Shown here one piece after another: positions 7,811 to 17,198 of a stretch of 64,000 bases of DNA. Both the position numbers and the translations under genes were made by a program. Position 1 is the stretch's first letter. Each line of letters opens with the position of its first letter. The stretch is from an uncultured Saprospiraceae bacterium (GTDB taxonomy: Bacteria; Bacteroidota; Bacteroidia; Chitinophagales; Saprospiraceae), in NCBI GenBank assembly GCA_938015805.1, contig CALLXF010000019.1, positions 1 through 64,000 on the forward strand, given 5' to 3'. The notes beneath the pieces were generated by a model. The model had not been told where the DNA came from. It ran no database searches and worked only from the letters and a program-made list of their open reading frames with translations.

Positions 7811-8374
7811 ATACAATATTGCTACCTGATATCCCGTACTGAGATAGGAGTTTACTTTAGGGATTTTCTCTCCGTTGTGAATGGTATCGCCTGTAGTTTT
7901 AACACGATCCGTTTTTCCTGCAAATATTTCGAAAGTCATGACATCATTTTTTAAGGTATAGACGCTAGTGATCAGCACACCTTCGACTTCATATGAGGAG
8001 ATCAACTTGTTGTCTAGAACAAAGCTCCAAAGTAAAATTCCATTTTTTTCATCTACTTCATAAAATCCCTTAGAGGCATCCACCACTCTGAGAAAGTAAT
8101 CTCGTCTGCCAGCCACCACATCATCCCCATATATGATTGCCCATTTATATAATCCTATACTATCAGTAATATTATGATCGAGAGCCATGGGTATGGTTTT
8201 ACTTAGGCCGAGTCCGTTATATATTTTTAAATCACCTTCCCAGTATCCTAACCAATCTTCAGGAAATGTTAACTCATTATCACTTTTTTGAAGGTTTTTC
8301 TGTAGATCTTTTGATGTAGAACAGCTGAGTATAAATAAAGGAAATATTATAAGTATTAGTAATATATGTTTCAT
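7790..8374 (-). CDS. Uncharacterised lipoprotein
   Basis: The 194-residue protein has a lipoprotein signal sequence (FPLFILSCSTSKDL, Cys18). The mature domain is beta-rich, beginning DWLGYWEGDLKIYNG. I do not recognise the family; the WxGxWxGDLxI opening and regular short strands suggest a lipocalin-like or other small barrel fold, which is inference only. Its last codons lie within the rightward terminator hairpin. It is divergent from the M1 peptidase gene with only 41 bases between the start codons, so the two may share a regulatory region. Confidence 0.7.
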   Translation of the reverse strand: MKHILLILIIFPLFILSCSTSKDLQKNLQKSDNELTFPEDWLGYWEGDLKIYNGLGLSKTIPMALDHNITDSIGLYKWAIIYGDDVVAGRRDYFLRVVDASKGFYEVDEKNGILLWSFVLDNKLISSYEVEGVLITSVYTLKNDVMTFEIFAGKTDRVKTTGDTIHNGEKIPKVNSYLSTGYQVAILYKKTLSN

Positions 8375-8415
8375 CTTTGGTTTGTATTTATTTGTAAATT
8401 ACCATACCATCTATT

Positions 8416-11376
8416 ATGCGTAGCTTTTTATTCATTATTTTTTCCGTCTTTTTTTCTTTTATTGGCTTAAGCCAAAATCAGTTCCAACAAAAAGTGAGTT
8501 ATGAAATTGTTGCAGAGTTAGATGATAAAAATCATCTTTTAAGTGGTAGCTATACCATGGATTATACTAATAACTCAGGTAAGGTTTTAAACGAAATATA
8601 TATACATCTATGGGCAAATGCATTTAAGGATAAAAATAGTTTTTTTACTAAGGATCAGCTTCGTTTTGGGAGGAGGTCATTTTACTTTGCTAAAGAAAAT
8701 CAACAAGGAGGTTTTAAGCAATTAGATTTTCTGATAGAAGGACAAGCTCCTTTTGTAGAGTACGTTGATGGTTACGAGGATATCGCAAAAATAGTTTTAT
8801 CTAAGCCTTTGAACCCATCTGAATCGATCAAACTTACCGCTAATTTTAAAGTAAAGGTTCCACATTTTTTTAGTCGATTAGGAAGGTCTAAAGCGACGTA
8901 CCATTTTATGCATTGGTATCCACGTATAGCTGTATACGACATCGATGGATGGCATCCTATGCACTATGGATACTTAGGCGAATTTTATGGAGAGTATGCT
9001 GATTATAATGTAACGCTGACAGTTCCTTCTCATTTGCGTATCGGTTTTACGGGTAAAGGAGTAGCTGGGCTTCCTAAGAAAGAAGGAGAAAAAACGATAT
9101 GGGCTATTACGGCAAAAGATGTTCATGATTTTGCATGGGTAGCAAGTAAAAATTATACTGCTGATTTTAAAAAAGTATCGTCGATAGATGGTAGAGAAAT
9201 AGGGGTGACTGTTTTGAGAAGAGAAGGGGAGCGAGAACATTGGAAAAATGCAATAAAGTATGCTGTCGATGCCTTAAGTTATTACGAAAGTAACGTAGGA
9301 GCATATGCGTATGATCAATTAGTGATTGTGCAAGGTGTTACTAGAGGTCATGGAAACATGGAGTATCCTGGTCTCGTGATTGTGACGGATCGAGGTACGG
9401 ATAAGTCGCTAGAGTATTATATAAATCATGAGATAGGTCACCAGTGGTTTTACGGGGCATTAGGCTTTAACGAACGTAATGAGCCATGGCTAGATGAAGG
9501 GCTGACCACTTTTTATGAACATCGATTTACCCTCGGTAAGTATGGAAAACAACATTACGCTGAAACCTCAGAACAGGGAATAAAATCAAGTCCCGATCTG
9601 AACATAAATCATGCTACGGTTTTACAACAAATAAAAACTGGATTTAGCCAAAGAGCAGATACTCCACTCCAAGATTTATCGGATCTAAATTATGTTATCA
9701 GATCTTATGAGCAAGCTGCAGCCAGTTATTTATACCTGGAAGAATATATAGGTAAATCTGTCTTTGATAAAACGATAAAATCGTTTTATCAGGAGTGGAA
9801 ATTTAAACATCCGACTACTAAAGATTTACAAAATCATTTTGAAGAGTACAGTGGCAAAAAGCTGAATTGGTTTTTTGATGATTTACTCGTTAGTAATAAA
9901 CAGTTAGATTATAAGCTAGGTAATGTTAATAATGACGGTAAAGAATATGTGATAAATCTGGAGAATGTAGGTGATATATCAATACCTATAGTTTTAGATG
10001 GTTATAAAGATGGGAAGCGTGTAGTGAGTAAGTGGGTCGAGCCCAATGATCAGTCAAGCCCTATAACAATCGAAGTTGAGGAATTAGATCGTTTATCTGT
10101 AGATGGTGAAAATTTGTTATTCGATATAAACAGAGAGAATAATCATTCTACTGGATTGTTTAATGGATTAAGAGTTAGTTCGCCTTTTAGACTTAACAGT
10201 GCATCTCAAAGCAATATTTTTTTACTACCTGGATTAGGGTTTAATTCGGCTGATGGATTAATGGCAGGGTTAGGCTGGACTAATAGTACGATGCCTACGA
10301 GGCGGTTTCAGCTTAGAGGTTTTTCTGCTTATGCTTTTGGTTCTAAGGCAATCGTAGGTGGGGGAGAGGTAAGTTATGATTTTTATCCTAAGGATGGGAG
10401 ATTTAGAAAAGTACAAATCGGAATTAGTGGAAAGTCTCATCATTTTAGAGTATTGGATAATCAGCCGGATATAGATCCTTTATATTTAAGGTATGTTAAA
10501 TATCAACCTTTCGCAAAATTTTACTTAAAGACAAACCCTACGGAGCGTAAGGAAAAATTAATTACGCTGCGATCTGTAATCATTAACCAGGAGCGTTTTG
10601 TGTTTAATCCTGTAGCTAAAGAGTCAGATCTATTTATCACCCATTTAGCTAATTATAAAGTGAGTCATAATGATGCTTTATATCCATCTACCTTTGAGCT
10701 CGGAGCTGAATTTTCTGCATACAAAAATATTCTAGAAGAATCTCATCATTACTTAAAGGTATCGATGACTTATGATCAGGGCTTTTACTTTACTCAGAAT
10801 AAAAAATTAGATATACGATTTTTTGGTGGAGGATTTGTGATGAATTCTCAGAGAGAATCGAGTTCGTTTAACAATGGCTTAAACAGAGGATCATTGTCTT
10901 TATTTAATGAAGGTTACAATGACTTACTATACGATCAGCCATTTATAAATAGGGTAGGACAAAGAGCTTCTTTATGGGAGTTAAATCAAATAACGATTAG
11001 AGAAGGAGGTTTTAAAAATGCCGTGGGTAGCCAGTCGAGTATAAATGGTTTTTCTAATAATTACCTGGTGTCTTTAAATTTAAAAACGGATATGCCTTTT
11101 AATTTACCTAAGTTGATGCCATTAAAATTATTTGGAGACTTTGGATATGTAAGTACTAAGTCTGTGGAAATGGATCCTTTAAAAGGACAGCTGTTTTATA
11201 GTGCAGGACTGATGTTAGATTATAAATTATTGCAAATACATCTTCCTATATTTTATGATACCGAAATCGAAAGTACATACAACGATTCCAGAAGCAAGTT
11301 TTATAATAGGATCAGTATTGCTATAAATATAAATCAGTTTTTACCTTGGGATATTTTAGACAATAAAAGATTTTAG
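8416..11376 (+). CDS. M1 family zinc metallopeptidase with C-terminal beta-barrel-like domain
   Basis: The 986-residue protein has a signal peptide (ending GLSQ). An N-terminal aminopeptidase beta domain (about 25-240) precedes a gluzincin catalytic domain. That domain shows GHGNMEYPG (a GxMEN-like substrate loop) and HEIGHQW at about 338, with the third zinc ligand in NEPWLDEGLTTFYE. From about 590 the sequence changes to long alternating amphipathic strands rich in Gly, Tyr and Phe (FQLRGFSAYAFGSKAIVGGGEVSYDF), typical of an outer-membrane barrel. I infer a peptidase tethered to the outer membrane. The M1 assignment is firm; the barrel is from pattern. Confidence 0.88.
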   Translation: MRSFLFIIFSVFFSFIGLSQNQFQQKVSYEIVAELDDKNHLLSGSYTMDYTNNSGKVLNEIYIHLWANAFKDKNSFFTKDQLRFGRRSFYFAKENQQGGFKQLDFLIEGQAPFVEYVDGYEDIAKIVLSKPLNPSESIKLTANFKVKVPHFFSRLGRSKATYHFMHWYPRIAVYDIDGWHPMHYGYLGEFYGEYADYNVTLTVPSHLRIGFTGKGVAGLPKKEGEKTIWAITAKDVHDFAWVASKNYTADFKKVSSIDGREIGVTVLRREGEREHWKNAIKYAVDALSYYESNVGAYAYDQLVIVQGVTRGHGNMEYPGLVIVTDRGTDKSLEYYINHEIGHQWFYGALGFNERNEPWLDEGLTTFYEHRFTLGKYGKQHYAETSEQGIKSSPDLNINHATVLQQIKTGFSQRADTPLQDLSDLNYVIRSYEQAAASYLYLEEYIGKSVFDKTIKSFYQEWKFKHPTTKDLQNHFEEYSGKKLNWFFDDLLVSNKQLDYKLGNVNNDGKEYVINLENVGDISIPIVLDGYKDGKRVVSKWVEPNDQSSPITIEVEELDRLSVDGENLLFDINRENNHSTGLFNGLRVSSPFRLNSASQSNIFLLPGLGFNSADGLMAGLGWTNSTMPTRRFQLRGFSAYAFGSKAIVGGGEVSYDFYPKDGRFRKVQIGISGKSHHFRVLDNQPDIDPLYLRYVKYQPFAKFYLKTNPTERKEKLITLRSVIINQERFVFNPVAKESDLFITHLANYKVSHNDALYPSTFELGAEFSAYKNILEESHHYLKVSMTYDQGFYFTQNKKLDIRFFGGGFVMNSQRESSSFNNGLNRGSLSLFNEGYNDLLYDQPFINRVGQRASLWELNQITIREGGFKNAVGSQSSINGFSNNYLVSLNLKTDMPFNLPKLMPLKLFGDFGYVSTKSVEMDPLKGQLFYSAGLMLDYKLLQIHLPIFYDTEIESTYNDSRSKFYNRISIAININQFLPWDILDNKRF

Positions 11377-11503
11377 AGATCTGTTATTTTGAAGACCGAA
11401 CGTGTCGCTGACTTTTATAATCAATGTGACATCATTTTTTCAAATGTTATAAATTCAAAGTATACTAAAGGATTATGAGGTAAATCCTAAAATTTCCTAT
11501 TGA

Positions 11504-11887
11504 ATTTTTGGCTATCCAGAACTTCCATTTACGAAAAGAGGGATAACGTTGCTTGAAAAATTTCAGGGCGATTTGGAAATGGAAAAATAAGTACTTGTTC
11601 AAGCTTTAATAGAGTTTTATAATGTACAATTAAAGGAAGTAAAAGTAGACTAGGAATTAAGAGCTAAGGATTACGAAGAGAATTTTAGCTATTGGAAGGA
11701 TAATTATGACTGGTGGTTTGATTACGTACAATTAAATATAACAGATGAGTTTATTACCTATACTTTAGAAAGTAAAGATTATAAAACCAGAGTTGCTACG
11801 GTTCAGTTCTTTGGGTGTAAAGTATACGTTCCAGAAATAATAAAATTTAGGGATAACGGTCTGGAGCCAAATAAAAAAGATAAATAA
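11504..11887 (+). pseudogene. Decayed gene of unknown function
   Basis: One reading frame keeps clear protein-like sequence from IFGYPELPFTKRGITLLEKF to a natural stop at 11885-11887 (RDNGLEPNKKDK). It is interrupted by in-frame TAA (11588-11590) and TAG (11651-11653), with a TGA just upstream (11501-11503). The last 77 codons are uninterrupted and rich in aromatic residues (SYWKDNYDWWFDYVQL). No frame has a usable start plus signal. I do not recognise the family. A recently inactivated small gene is the best reading. Confidence 0.55.
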
Positions 11888-11902
11888 AATTTTAATTAAT
11901 TC

Positions 11903-12556
11903 TTAAGAACTCAGTCGTTGTATAATCCATTTTCCATCCTCTTGACTATATCTAAATCTATCGTGCAACCTACTGCGACGACCTTGCCAAAATTCAATAC
12001 TTGTGATGGTGATTTTATAACCTCCCCAGAAAGGAGGTAGAGGTAAAACATCATGGTCTTTATATATATCCGTTAGTTCTTGTTGTTTTGCTTCTATTGC
12101 ATCTCGGCCTTCTATTACACGTGATTGCTCAGAGGCCCATGCTCCGATCTGTGATTTTTTTGGTCGAGACTGGAAGTACTTTTCAGATTGTTCTTTTGAA
12201 ACTTTGGTGGCGACTCCCTCTATTCTTACCTGACGTTGTATTTCTTTCCATAAAAAACATGCTGCAACGTGATTATTATGTTCTATCTCTTTGGCTTTAT
12301 GACTTTCGTAATTAGTGTAGAAAACGATTCCATCTGATTCTATTTCTTTGAGCAGTACGATTCTAGAAGAAGGGATTCCCTGATCAGAAACGGTAGACAA
12401 AGTCATAGCATTAGGCTCTAATATTTCTGCGGATCTGGCATCGGAAAACCACTTTGTAAACTGCTCTATCGGTTCAGGAAGTAAATCCATTCGACTTAAA
12501 GTCGAAAGAGCATAGGTCTCTCTTAGATCTGCTAAATTTTTATTTATATCTGCCAT
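11903..12556 (-). CDS. pdxH: Pyridoxamine 5'-phosphate oxidase
   Basis: PdxH is an FMN-dependent cytosolic oxidase that makes pyridoxal 5'-phosphate from pyridoxine or pyridoxamine 5'-phosphate. The 217-residue protein has the full family pattern: PNAMTLSTVSDQGIPSSRIVLLK (FMN site), FYTNYESHKAKEI, the QVRIEGVATKVS block, SRPKKSQIGAWASEQS, and the C-terminal WQGRRSRLHDRFRY signature. Length is typical. Its ATG directly follows the RND pump stop (TAA-ATG), so it appears to be the last gene of the efflux operon, an unusual place for a cofactor gene. Confidence 0.97.
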   Translation of the reverse strand: MADINKNLADLRETYALSTLSRMDLLPEPIEQFTKWFSDARSAEILEPNAMTLSTVSDQGIPSSRIVLLKEIESDGIVFYTNYESHKAKEIEHNNHVAACFLWKEIQRQVRIEGVATKVSKEQSEKYFQSRPKKSQIGAWASEQSRVIEGRDAIEAKQQELTDIYKDHDVLPLPPFWGGYKITITSIEFWQGRRSRLHDRFRYSQEDGKWIIQRLSS

Positions 12557-15500
12557 TTATTCTGGTATCAAGTGATCATCTAAATTTCTGGGAGTCGTAT
12601 TTTTTGTTCCTAAATTTCCTACCCATCTTTTTGCTCTATATGCTAACCAATACATTACTGGAACAACGATAAGGGTTAAAAAGGTTGCAAAGAACAAACC
12701 AAAAATAATCGTCCATGCCATCGGTCCCCACATTGCGGTATTATCTCCACCGATAAATAACTGTGGATCCAGACGACTGATCAGTGTAAAGAAATTAAAG
12801 TTAAAGCCGATCGCAAGAGGAATCAGTCCGAGCATAGTCGTCAGGGCTGTCAATAAAACAGGTCTTAGTCTAGTCTCTCCTCCTTTTACTATGGCTTCTT
12901 TTACATCACTTGTTTTTAGCTGAGACATGTTTTCATACCCAAAGGATAGTCGCTTATTTTTAACAAGAAGATCTATATAGTCTACCAGTACGATCGCATT
13001 ATTTACCACTACTCCAGCTAAGGAAATCACTCCGATACCTGTCATGATCACACTAATAGTCATACCCGTCGATGCATAACCTAGCATTACTCCGATGGTA
13101 CTAAACACTACTGATAAAATGATGATAAAAGGAGAAATAATCGAATTAAATTGAGCAACCAGGATAATAAATATCATAAACAGAGCTAGCATAAATGCCG
13201 AACTTAAAAACGCCATATCCTCAGCTTGCTGCTGTTGCTCTCCCGCAAACGATAAAGTATATCCTTCCGGTAAATCAAAATCTGTAAGTTCATCTTGTAT
13301 TAGTGCTACCACTTCGTTTGCATTATATCCTTCCACCAGATTAGAGCTAACTAATAGGGTACGGTCACCATCCTTTCTACGTATCGAGTTGTAAGTTGAT
13401 GAGTACTCAAAATCTGCAACAGAGGATATCGGTACTTGTATGATACGACCATTTGCAGGATTTCTAAATGTTATTTTCTGATTAATAAGGTCTCCTATAT
13501 TATTACGTTGGTCTTCTTTCAATCTTACGGTAATAGGATATTCATCTTCGCCATCTTTAAATTTAGAAACTTCTTTTCCAAAAATAGAGGTCCTGAGTGC
13601 ATCAGAAATGGCATAGGTCGATAACTCATATTTACGTGATGCCATCCGGTCTATGTTAATCAACATTTCTGGTTTGTTAATATTTACATCTGCTTTTAGT
13701 TCTTCTATTCCTCTGATTCCAGATCGTTCCAGTTTAGTAATAAGACGATCAGCAAGTAATATTAAGGAGTCTACTTCTTCTCCTTGTAGATCGATAGCTA
13801 TGGGTTTACCTGTAGGTGGTCCTGCTGCTGCAGATGCAACTTCTATTTTTGCTTTGGAGTATCCTGCCAGGGCTTCACGTATATCATCCATTATGACTGT
13901 AGTGGATATCTCTTTTCTTTGTTGTACTGGCACAAAAGATACCGTTAGTCTTGCCTTATTGGGTGTTGCTCCGGGCTCTGGAGGGGCATTAGGGTCTGAA
14001 GTGTTTTCGCCGATCTGTGTTAAGATAGCATCTACTATTTCCATTCTATCATCGACAACATTAGTCACCTGAGTTTCTAGATCTAATAATATCTCATTAG
14101 TCGCTTCTATATCTGATCCAAAAGGGAGCTCTACAAAAACATTTACGTATATAGGATCTGGCTGCGGAAAAAACTCCACCTTAGGCTGGCTTTGCTGCAT
14201 CAGAAACCCTGAAAACCCTAGTAAAAATATAGTTCCTACTAAAAAGAAAATCGGATTATACCGACGTAAAGCAAAACTCACAAAATTTCGATATCCTCTT
14301 TCTAGTTTGGGCAATATGCGATTCTGGAAAAATAGAGATGCAGGCCGGAAAAATATATAATTTAGTATTGTCAGTAGAATCGCAAAACCCATCATATTAC
14401 GTAAAGTCATGATTCCGGAAAGCTGCCCTAATAAGGCAAGGACTAGCATCACCACAACTCCTATAATGACATTTTTTCTTTGTCTTTTTTTCTCTATTTT
14501 AGAAACCGAGTTTTTTTGAACAGACATAAATCGGGAAGTAAAAACTGGATTTATGACTAGAGCCACAAAAAGAGACGAGCCTAAAACGAGCATCAAAGTG
14601 ATAGGCATATACTGCATAAATAATCCCATCATGCCAGGCCAAAATGCCAATGGTAAAAATGCAGCTAGGGTAGTGGCGGTAGATGCAATAATCGGCCATG
14701 CTACTTCACCTGCTCCTTTTTTTGCGGCTTCTACATTGGGGTAACCTTCCTGCATATAACGATATATGTTTTCCACTACCACGATCGCATTATCGACTAA
14801 TAACCCTAAGGCTAGTATAAGAGAAAAAAGTACTACGACATTCATCGTTGTTCCAGAGATATATAAAAACAAAATTCCCATAAGCATGGAAAGGGGAATG
14901 GCAATCCCTACGAATAAAGAATTTTTTAATCCTAAGAAAAATAGTAAAACGAGGATCACAAGTATGACTCCAGAGATAATACTGTTTTCTAGATTACTCA
15001 CCTCATTACGTGTATGCACAGACAGGTCATTAAATAAAGATATGCTGATATCGTCAGGTAAAATAGTCTCTAGTTCCACGACCTCATCTTTTAATTTATC
15101 AATAGTAGATAGCATATTTTCTCCTCTACGTTTAATGATATCTAGAGAGATAACAGGCAGACCATCAGCTCTGGAATAACTTGTCCTATCCTGAAAACCA
15201 TATTTTACTTCTGCTATATCTTTTAGAAGGATCGGTCTTTGGTTTTCAGATTTTACGATCATATTTCGAACCTGATTTACATTGTCAAATTGACCTATGA
15301 TTCTTACAGTTCTTCTAAAATCATTTTTTACCAGTTCGCCCCCGGACATAGTGAGGTTTTCAGATTTCACCGCATTTTCTATATCTCCAAAAGATACTTT
15401 TAAACTCTGCATTCTAAATAAATCAACTTCTATTTTGATTTCCCTATCCAGAGCACCTTTCATTTCCGCCTCAGTAATTTCTTTTAGATCTTCTAGTTTG

Positions 15501-16024
15501 TCTTGTACTTGTTCTGCATAAATTTTAAGTTCGTCCATGCTGTAATTACCAGCGATATTTACGGTAACGATGGGTAGCTCTGAGAAATTTATTTCTTCTA
15601 CAGAAGGTTCTTGAGTTAAGTCATTGGGCAGTTCGCTAGTAGCTTTATCCACCGCGTCTTTTACTTTGAGGACAGCATCTGATACTTTAGTTTGGCTATC
15701 AAATTCTGCAACGATGACGGAGTAGTCTTGCATGGAAGTAGAGATGCATTGCTTAAGACCAGTTAGGGAGAGGAGTTCTTTCTCCAGAGGTCGTGTAATG
15801 AGACTTTCTATTTCTTCTGCAGAGTTTCCAAAGTGGATCGTATTTATAAATACCTGACTAAGCGAAGCATCAGGATACTGCTCCTTAGGCATATCTGTAT
15901 AAGACTGGATTCCGAATAAGAGGATCATCAGCGTTACGATAAAAATGCTGGTCCTGTTATCTACAGCAAAATTAGTAAGTCCAAAATACTTATTGCTTGC
16001 TGGATTATTTTCTTTATTGGTCAT
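12557..16024 (-). CDS. RND family efflux transporter permease (AcrB/MexB-like)
   Basis: This is an inner-membrane proton-driven exporter (1155 residues) of the RND superfamily. The N-terminal helix, two large periplasmic loops and the characteristic transmembrane pattern are visible. They include ILALGLLVDNAIVVVENIYR in the first half (TM4, with the Asp proton-relay residue) and the matching GVVVNNAIVLVDYIDL in the second. It is about 100 residues longer than AcrB, with extra hydrophobic sequence between the halves (after FTSRFMSVQ). Substrate is not predictable, although several motifs recall the hydrophobe/amphiphile exporters. It overlaps the adaptor gene by 11 bases. Confidence 0.93.
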   Translation of the reverse strand: MTNKENNPASNKYFGLTNFAVDNRTSIFIVTLMILLFGIQSYTDMPKEQYPDASLSQVFINTIHFGNSAEEIESLITRPLEKELLSLTGLKQCISTSMQDYSVIVAEFDSQTKVSDAVLKVKDAVDKATSELPNDLTQEPSVEEINFSELPIVTVNIAGNYSMDELKIYAEQVQDKLEDLKEITEAEMKGALDREIKIEVDLFRMQSLKVSFGDIENAVKSENLTMSGGELVKNDFRRTVRIIGQFDNVNQVRNMIVKSENQRPILLKDIAEVKYGFQDRTSYSRADGLPVISLDIIKRRGENMLSTIDKLKDEVVELETILPDDISISLFNDLSVHTRNEVSNLENSIISGVILVILVLLFFLGLKNSLFVGIAIPLSMLMGILFLYISGTTMNVVVLFSLILALGLLVDNAIVVVENIYRYMQEGYPNVEAAKKGAGEVAWPIIASTATTLAAFLPLAFWPGMMGLFMQYMPITLMLVLGSSLFVALVINPVFTSRFMSVQKNSVSKIEKKRQRKNVIIGVVVMLVLALLGQLSGIMTLRNMMGFAILLTILNYIFFRPASLFFQNRILPKLERGYRNFVSFALRRYNPIFFLVGTIFLLGFSGFLMQQSQPKVEFFPQPDPIYVNVFVELPFGSDIEATNEILLDLETQVTNVVDDRMEIVDAILTQIGENTSDPNAPPEPGATPNKARLTVSFVPVQQRKEISTTVIMDDIREALAGYSKAKIEVASAAAGPPTGKPIAIDLQGEEVDSLILLADRLITKLERSGIRGIEELKADVNINKPEMLINIDRMASRKYELSTYAISDALRTSIFGKEVSKFKDGEDEYPITVRLKEDQRNNIGDLINQKITFRNPANGRIIQVPISSVADFEYSSTYNSIRRKDGDRTLLVSSNLVEGYNANEVVALIQDELTDFDLPEGYTLSFAGEQQQQAEDMAFLSSAFMLALFMIFIILVAQFNSIISPFIIILSVVFSTIGVMLGYASTGMTISVIMTGIGVISLAGVVVNNAIVLVDYIDLLVKNKRLSFGYENMSQLKTSDVKEAIVKGGETRLRPVLLTALTTMLGLIPLAIGFNFNFFTLISRLDPQLFIGGDNTAMWGPMAWTIIFGLFFATFLTLIVVPVMYWLAYRAKRWVGNLGTKNTTPRNLDDHLIPE

Positions 16025-17180
16025 CCTCGGAAGTTTCAGTTTTTACAATTTTTAACAGATCGTTTTCGGTTACTTTTTCAGAACCATCGACGATGACTAG
16101 ATCATCAGGAAATAGACCATCAGTGATAATGATATTATTATTATTATCACTTTCACTGGTTTGCACATATTTCTTTTTTGCGATCATGATGCCATTACTT
16201 TCGAATGCAGAAAAAACATATTTTTTACCATTAACTTCTTGTTTTACAAGTTGCACCGGAATCGTGATTACATCCTTTTCTTCAAAATCTTTAACCTTTA
16301 CCTCAGCTAGTAAATTTGGTTTTAGATCACCTGCGGAAGGGATAGCAATTTCTATTTTAAACGTTCGATTAGAAGGGTCGATGGATCTACCCATCATAGT
16401 AATTTTTTTCTGGATGGTTTTATCGATAGCTGGGAAATAGATTTCTACATGATCTCCTCTTTTTATTTTTCCTAAAAAATTCTCAGGGACATCTGCTTCC
16501 ACTTTTACTTTACTGGTATTTAAGATTTGTACGATCGGCATTCCGGGAGATGCCATTTCTCCTTGCTTTAAAAATTCCTTATCCACATATCCAGATATAG
16601 GTGCATAAACATTTTTCTTTGCCGTTTGGGCTCTTAAGGTTTCTAGAGATTTTTCTATTCTCTCCTTGTTGTTTTTGGCTTGTAGATATTGTATTTCAGA
16701 ACCAATGTTTTGATCCCAAAGCCTTTTTTGTCTCTCATAAACAGTAGTCGCTAATTCTAATGATGTCTGTATTTCCTCGATTTGTTTATCCATCGTCTCC
16801 ACATCAATAGCAGCGATAAAGGCACCTTTTTTTACATAGTCTCCTTCTTTTACAGACATGCTTAAAATTCTTCCTCCCATAGAGCTACTGGCACTTACTA
16901 AATCGTCACCTATTACGCTAGCTTGGATATTAGAATATCTCTGAAAGATAGTCGGTGTCACTTTACGTACAGAAATATTTATCGGATCAATCTCTTTTTT
17001 AGGTTCGATTTTTTTGACTTCAGCTTCTAGTAAAGCAATCGCATCGGCTGTTTCTTTTTGTTGTAGTTTGAGATCTTTTAATTGATCTTTTTTTCCTTGG
17101 AGATCATCTGAGTAGGTCTTCTCAGTCGAGCATGAAAATAAAAGGATACTAATAGCTAGAAGTGGTATTAATTTATTCAT
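16014..17180 (-). CDS. RND efflux periplasmic adaptor (membrane fusion) lipoprotein
   Basis: The 388-residue protein has a lipoprotein signal (LLFSCS, Cys17). An N-terminal coiled coil follows, then a barrel-sandwich (biotinyl-lipoyl-like) domain (GGRILSMSVKEGDYVKKG) interrupted by an alpha-hairpin (about 130-180), then beta-barrel and membrane-proximal domains. It would bridge the RND pump and the TolC-like channel across the periplasm. The N-terminal coiled coil (DDLQGKKDQLKDLKLQQKET) before the sandwich domain is additional to the minimal AcrA plan. The gene lies between tolC and pump genes with short spacing, so co-expression is near certain. Confidence 0.92.
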   Translation of the reverse strand: MNKLIPLLAISILLFSCSTEKTYSDDLQGKKDQLKDLKLQQKETADAIALLEAEVKKIEPKKEIDPINISVRKVTPTIFQRYSNIQASVIGDDLVSASSSMGGRILSMSVKEGDYVKKGAFIAAIDVETMDKQIEEIQTSLELATTVYERQKRLWDQNIGSEIQYLQAKNNKERIEKSLETLRAQTAKKNVYAPISGYVDKEFLKQGEMASPGMPIVQILNTSKVKVEADVPENFLGKIKRGDHVEIYFPAIDKTIQKKITMMGRSIDPSNRTFKIEIAIPSAGDLKPNLLAEVKVKDFEEKDVITIPVQLVKQEVNGKKYVFSAFESNGIMIAKKKYVQTSESDNNNNIIITDGLFPDDLVIVDGSEKVTENDLLKIVKTETSEDDQ

Positions 17181-17198
17181 AGTATTGGGTGATGTATT

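Noticed and set aside
11504-11887. Stop-codon readthrough or recoding in the decayed gene
   Set aside because: TAA, TAG and TGA all occur in or just before the frame and serve as ordinary stops elsewhere in the window; decay is simpler.
13653-14072. Long + strand ORF (139 aa) within the RND pump gene
   Set aside because: It lies entirely inside a confident minus-strand gene, has no recognisable protein features, and its residue composition is typical of an antisense shadow.
14766-15179. 137-aa + strand ORF antisense to the RND gene
   Set aside because: Same reason: shadow of the strongly supported minus-strand pump.
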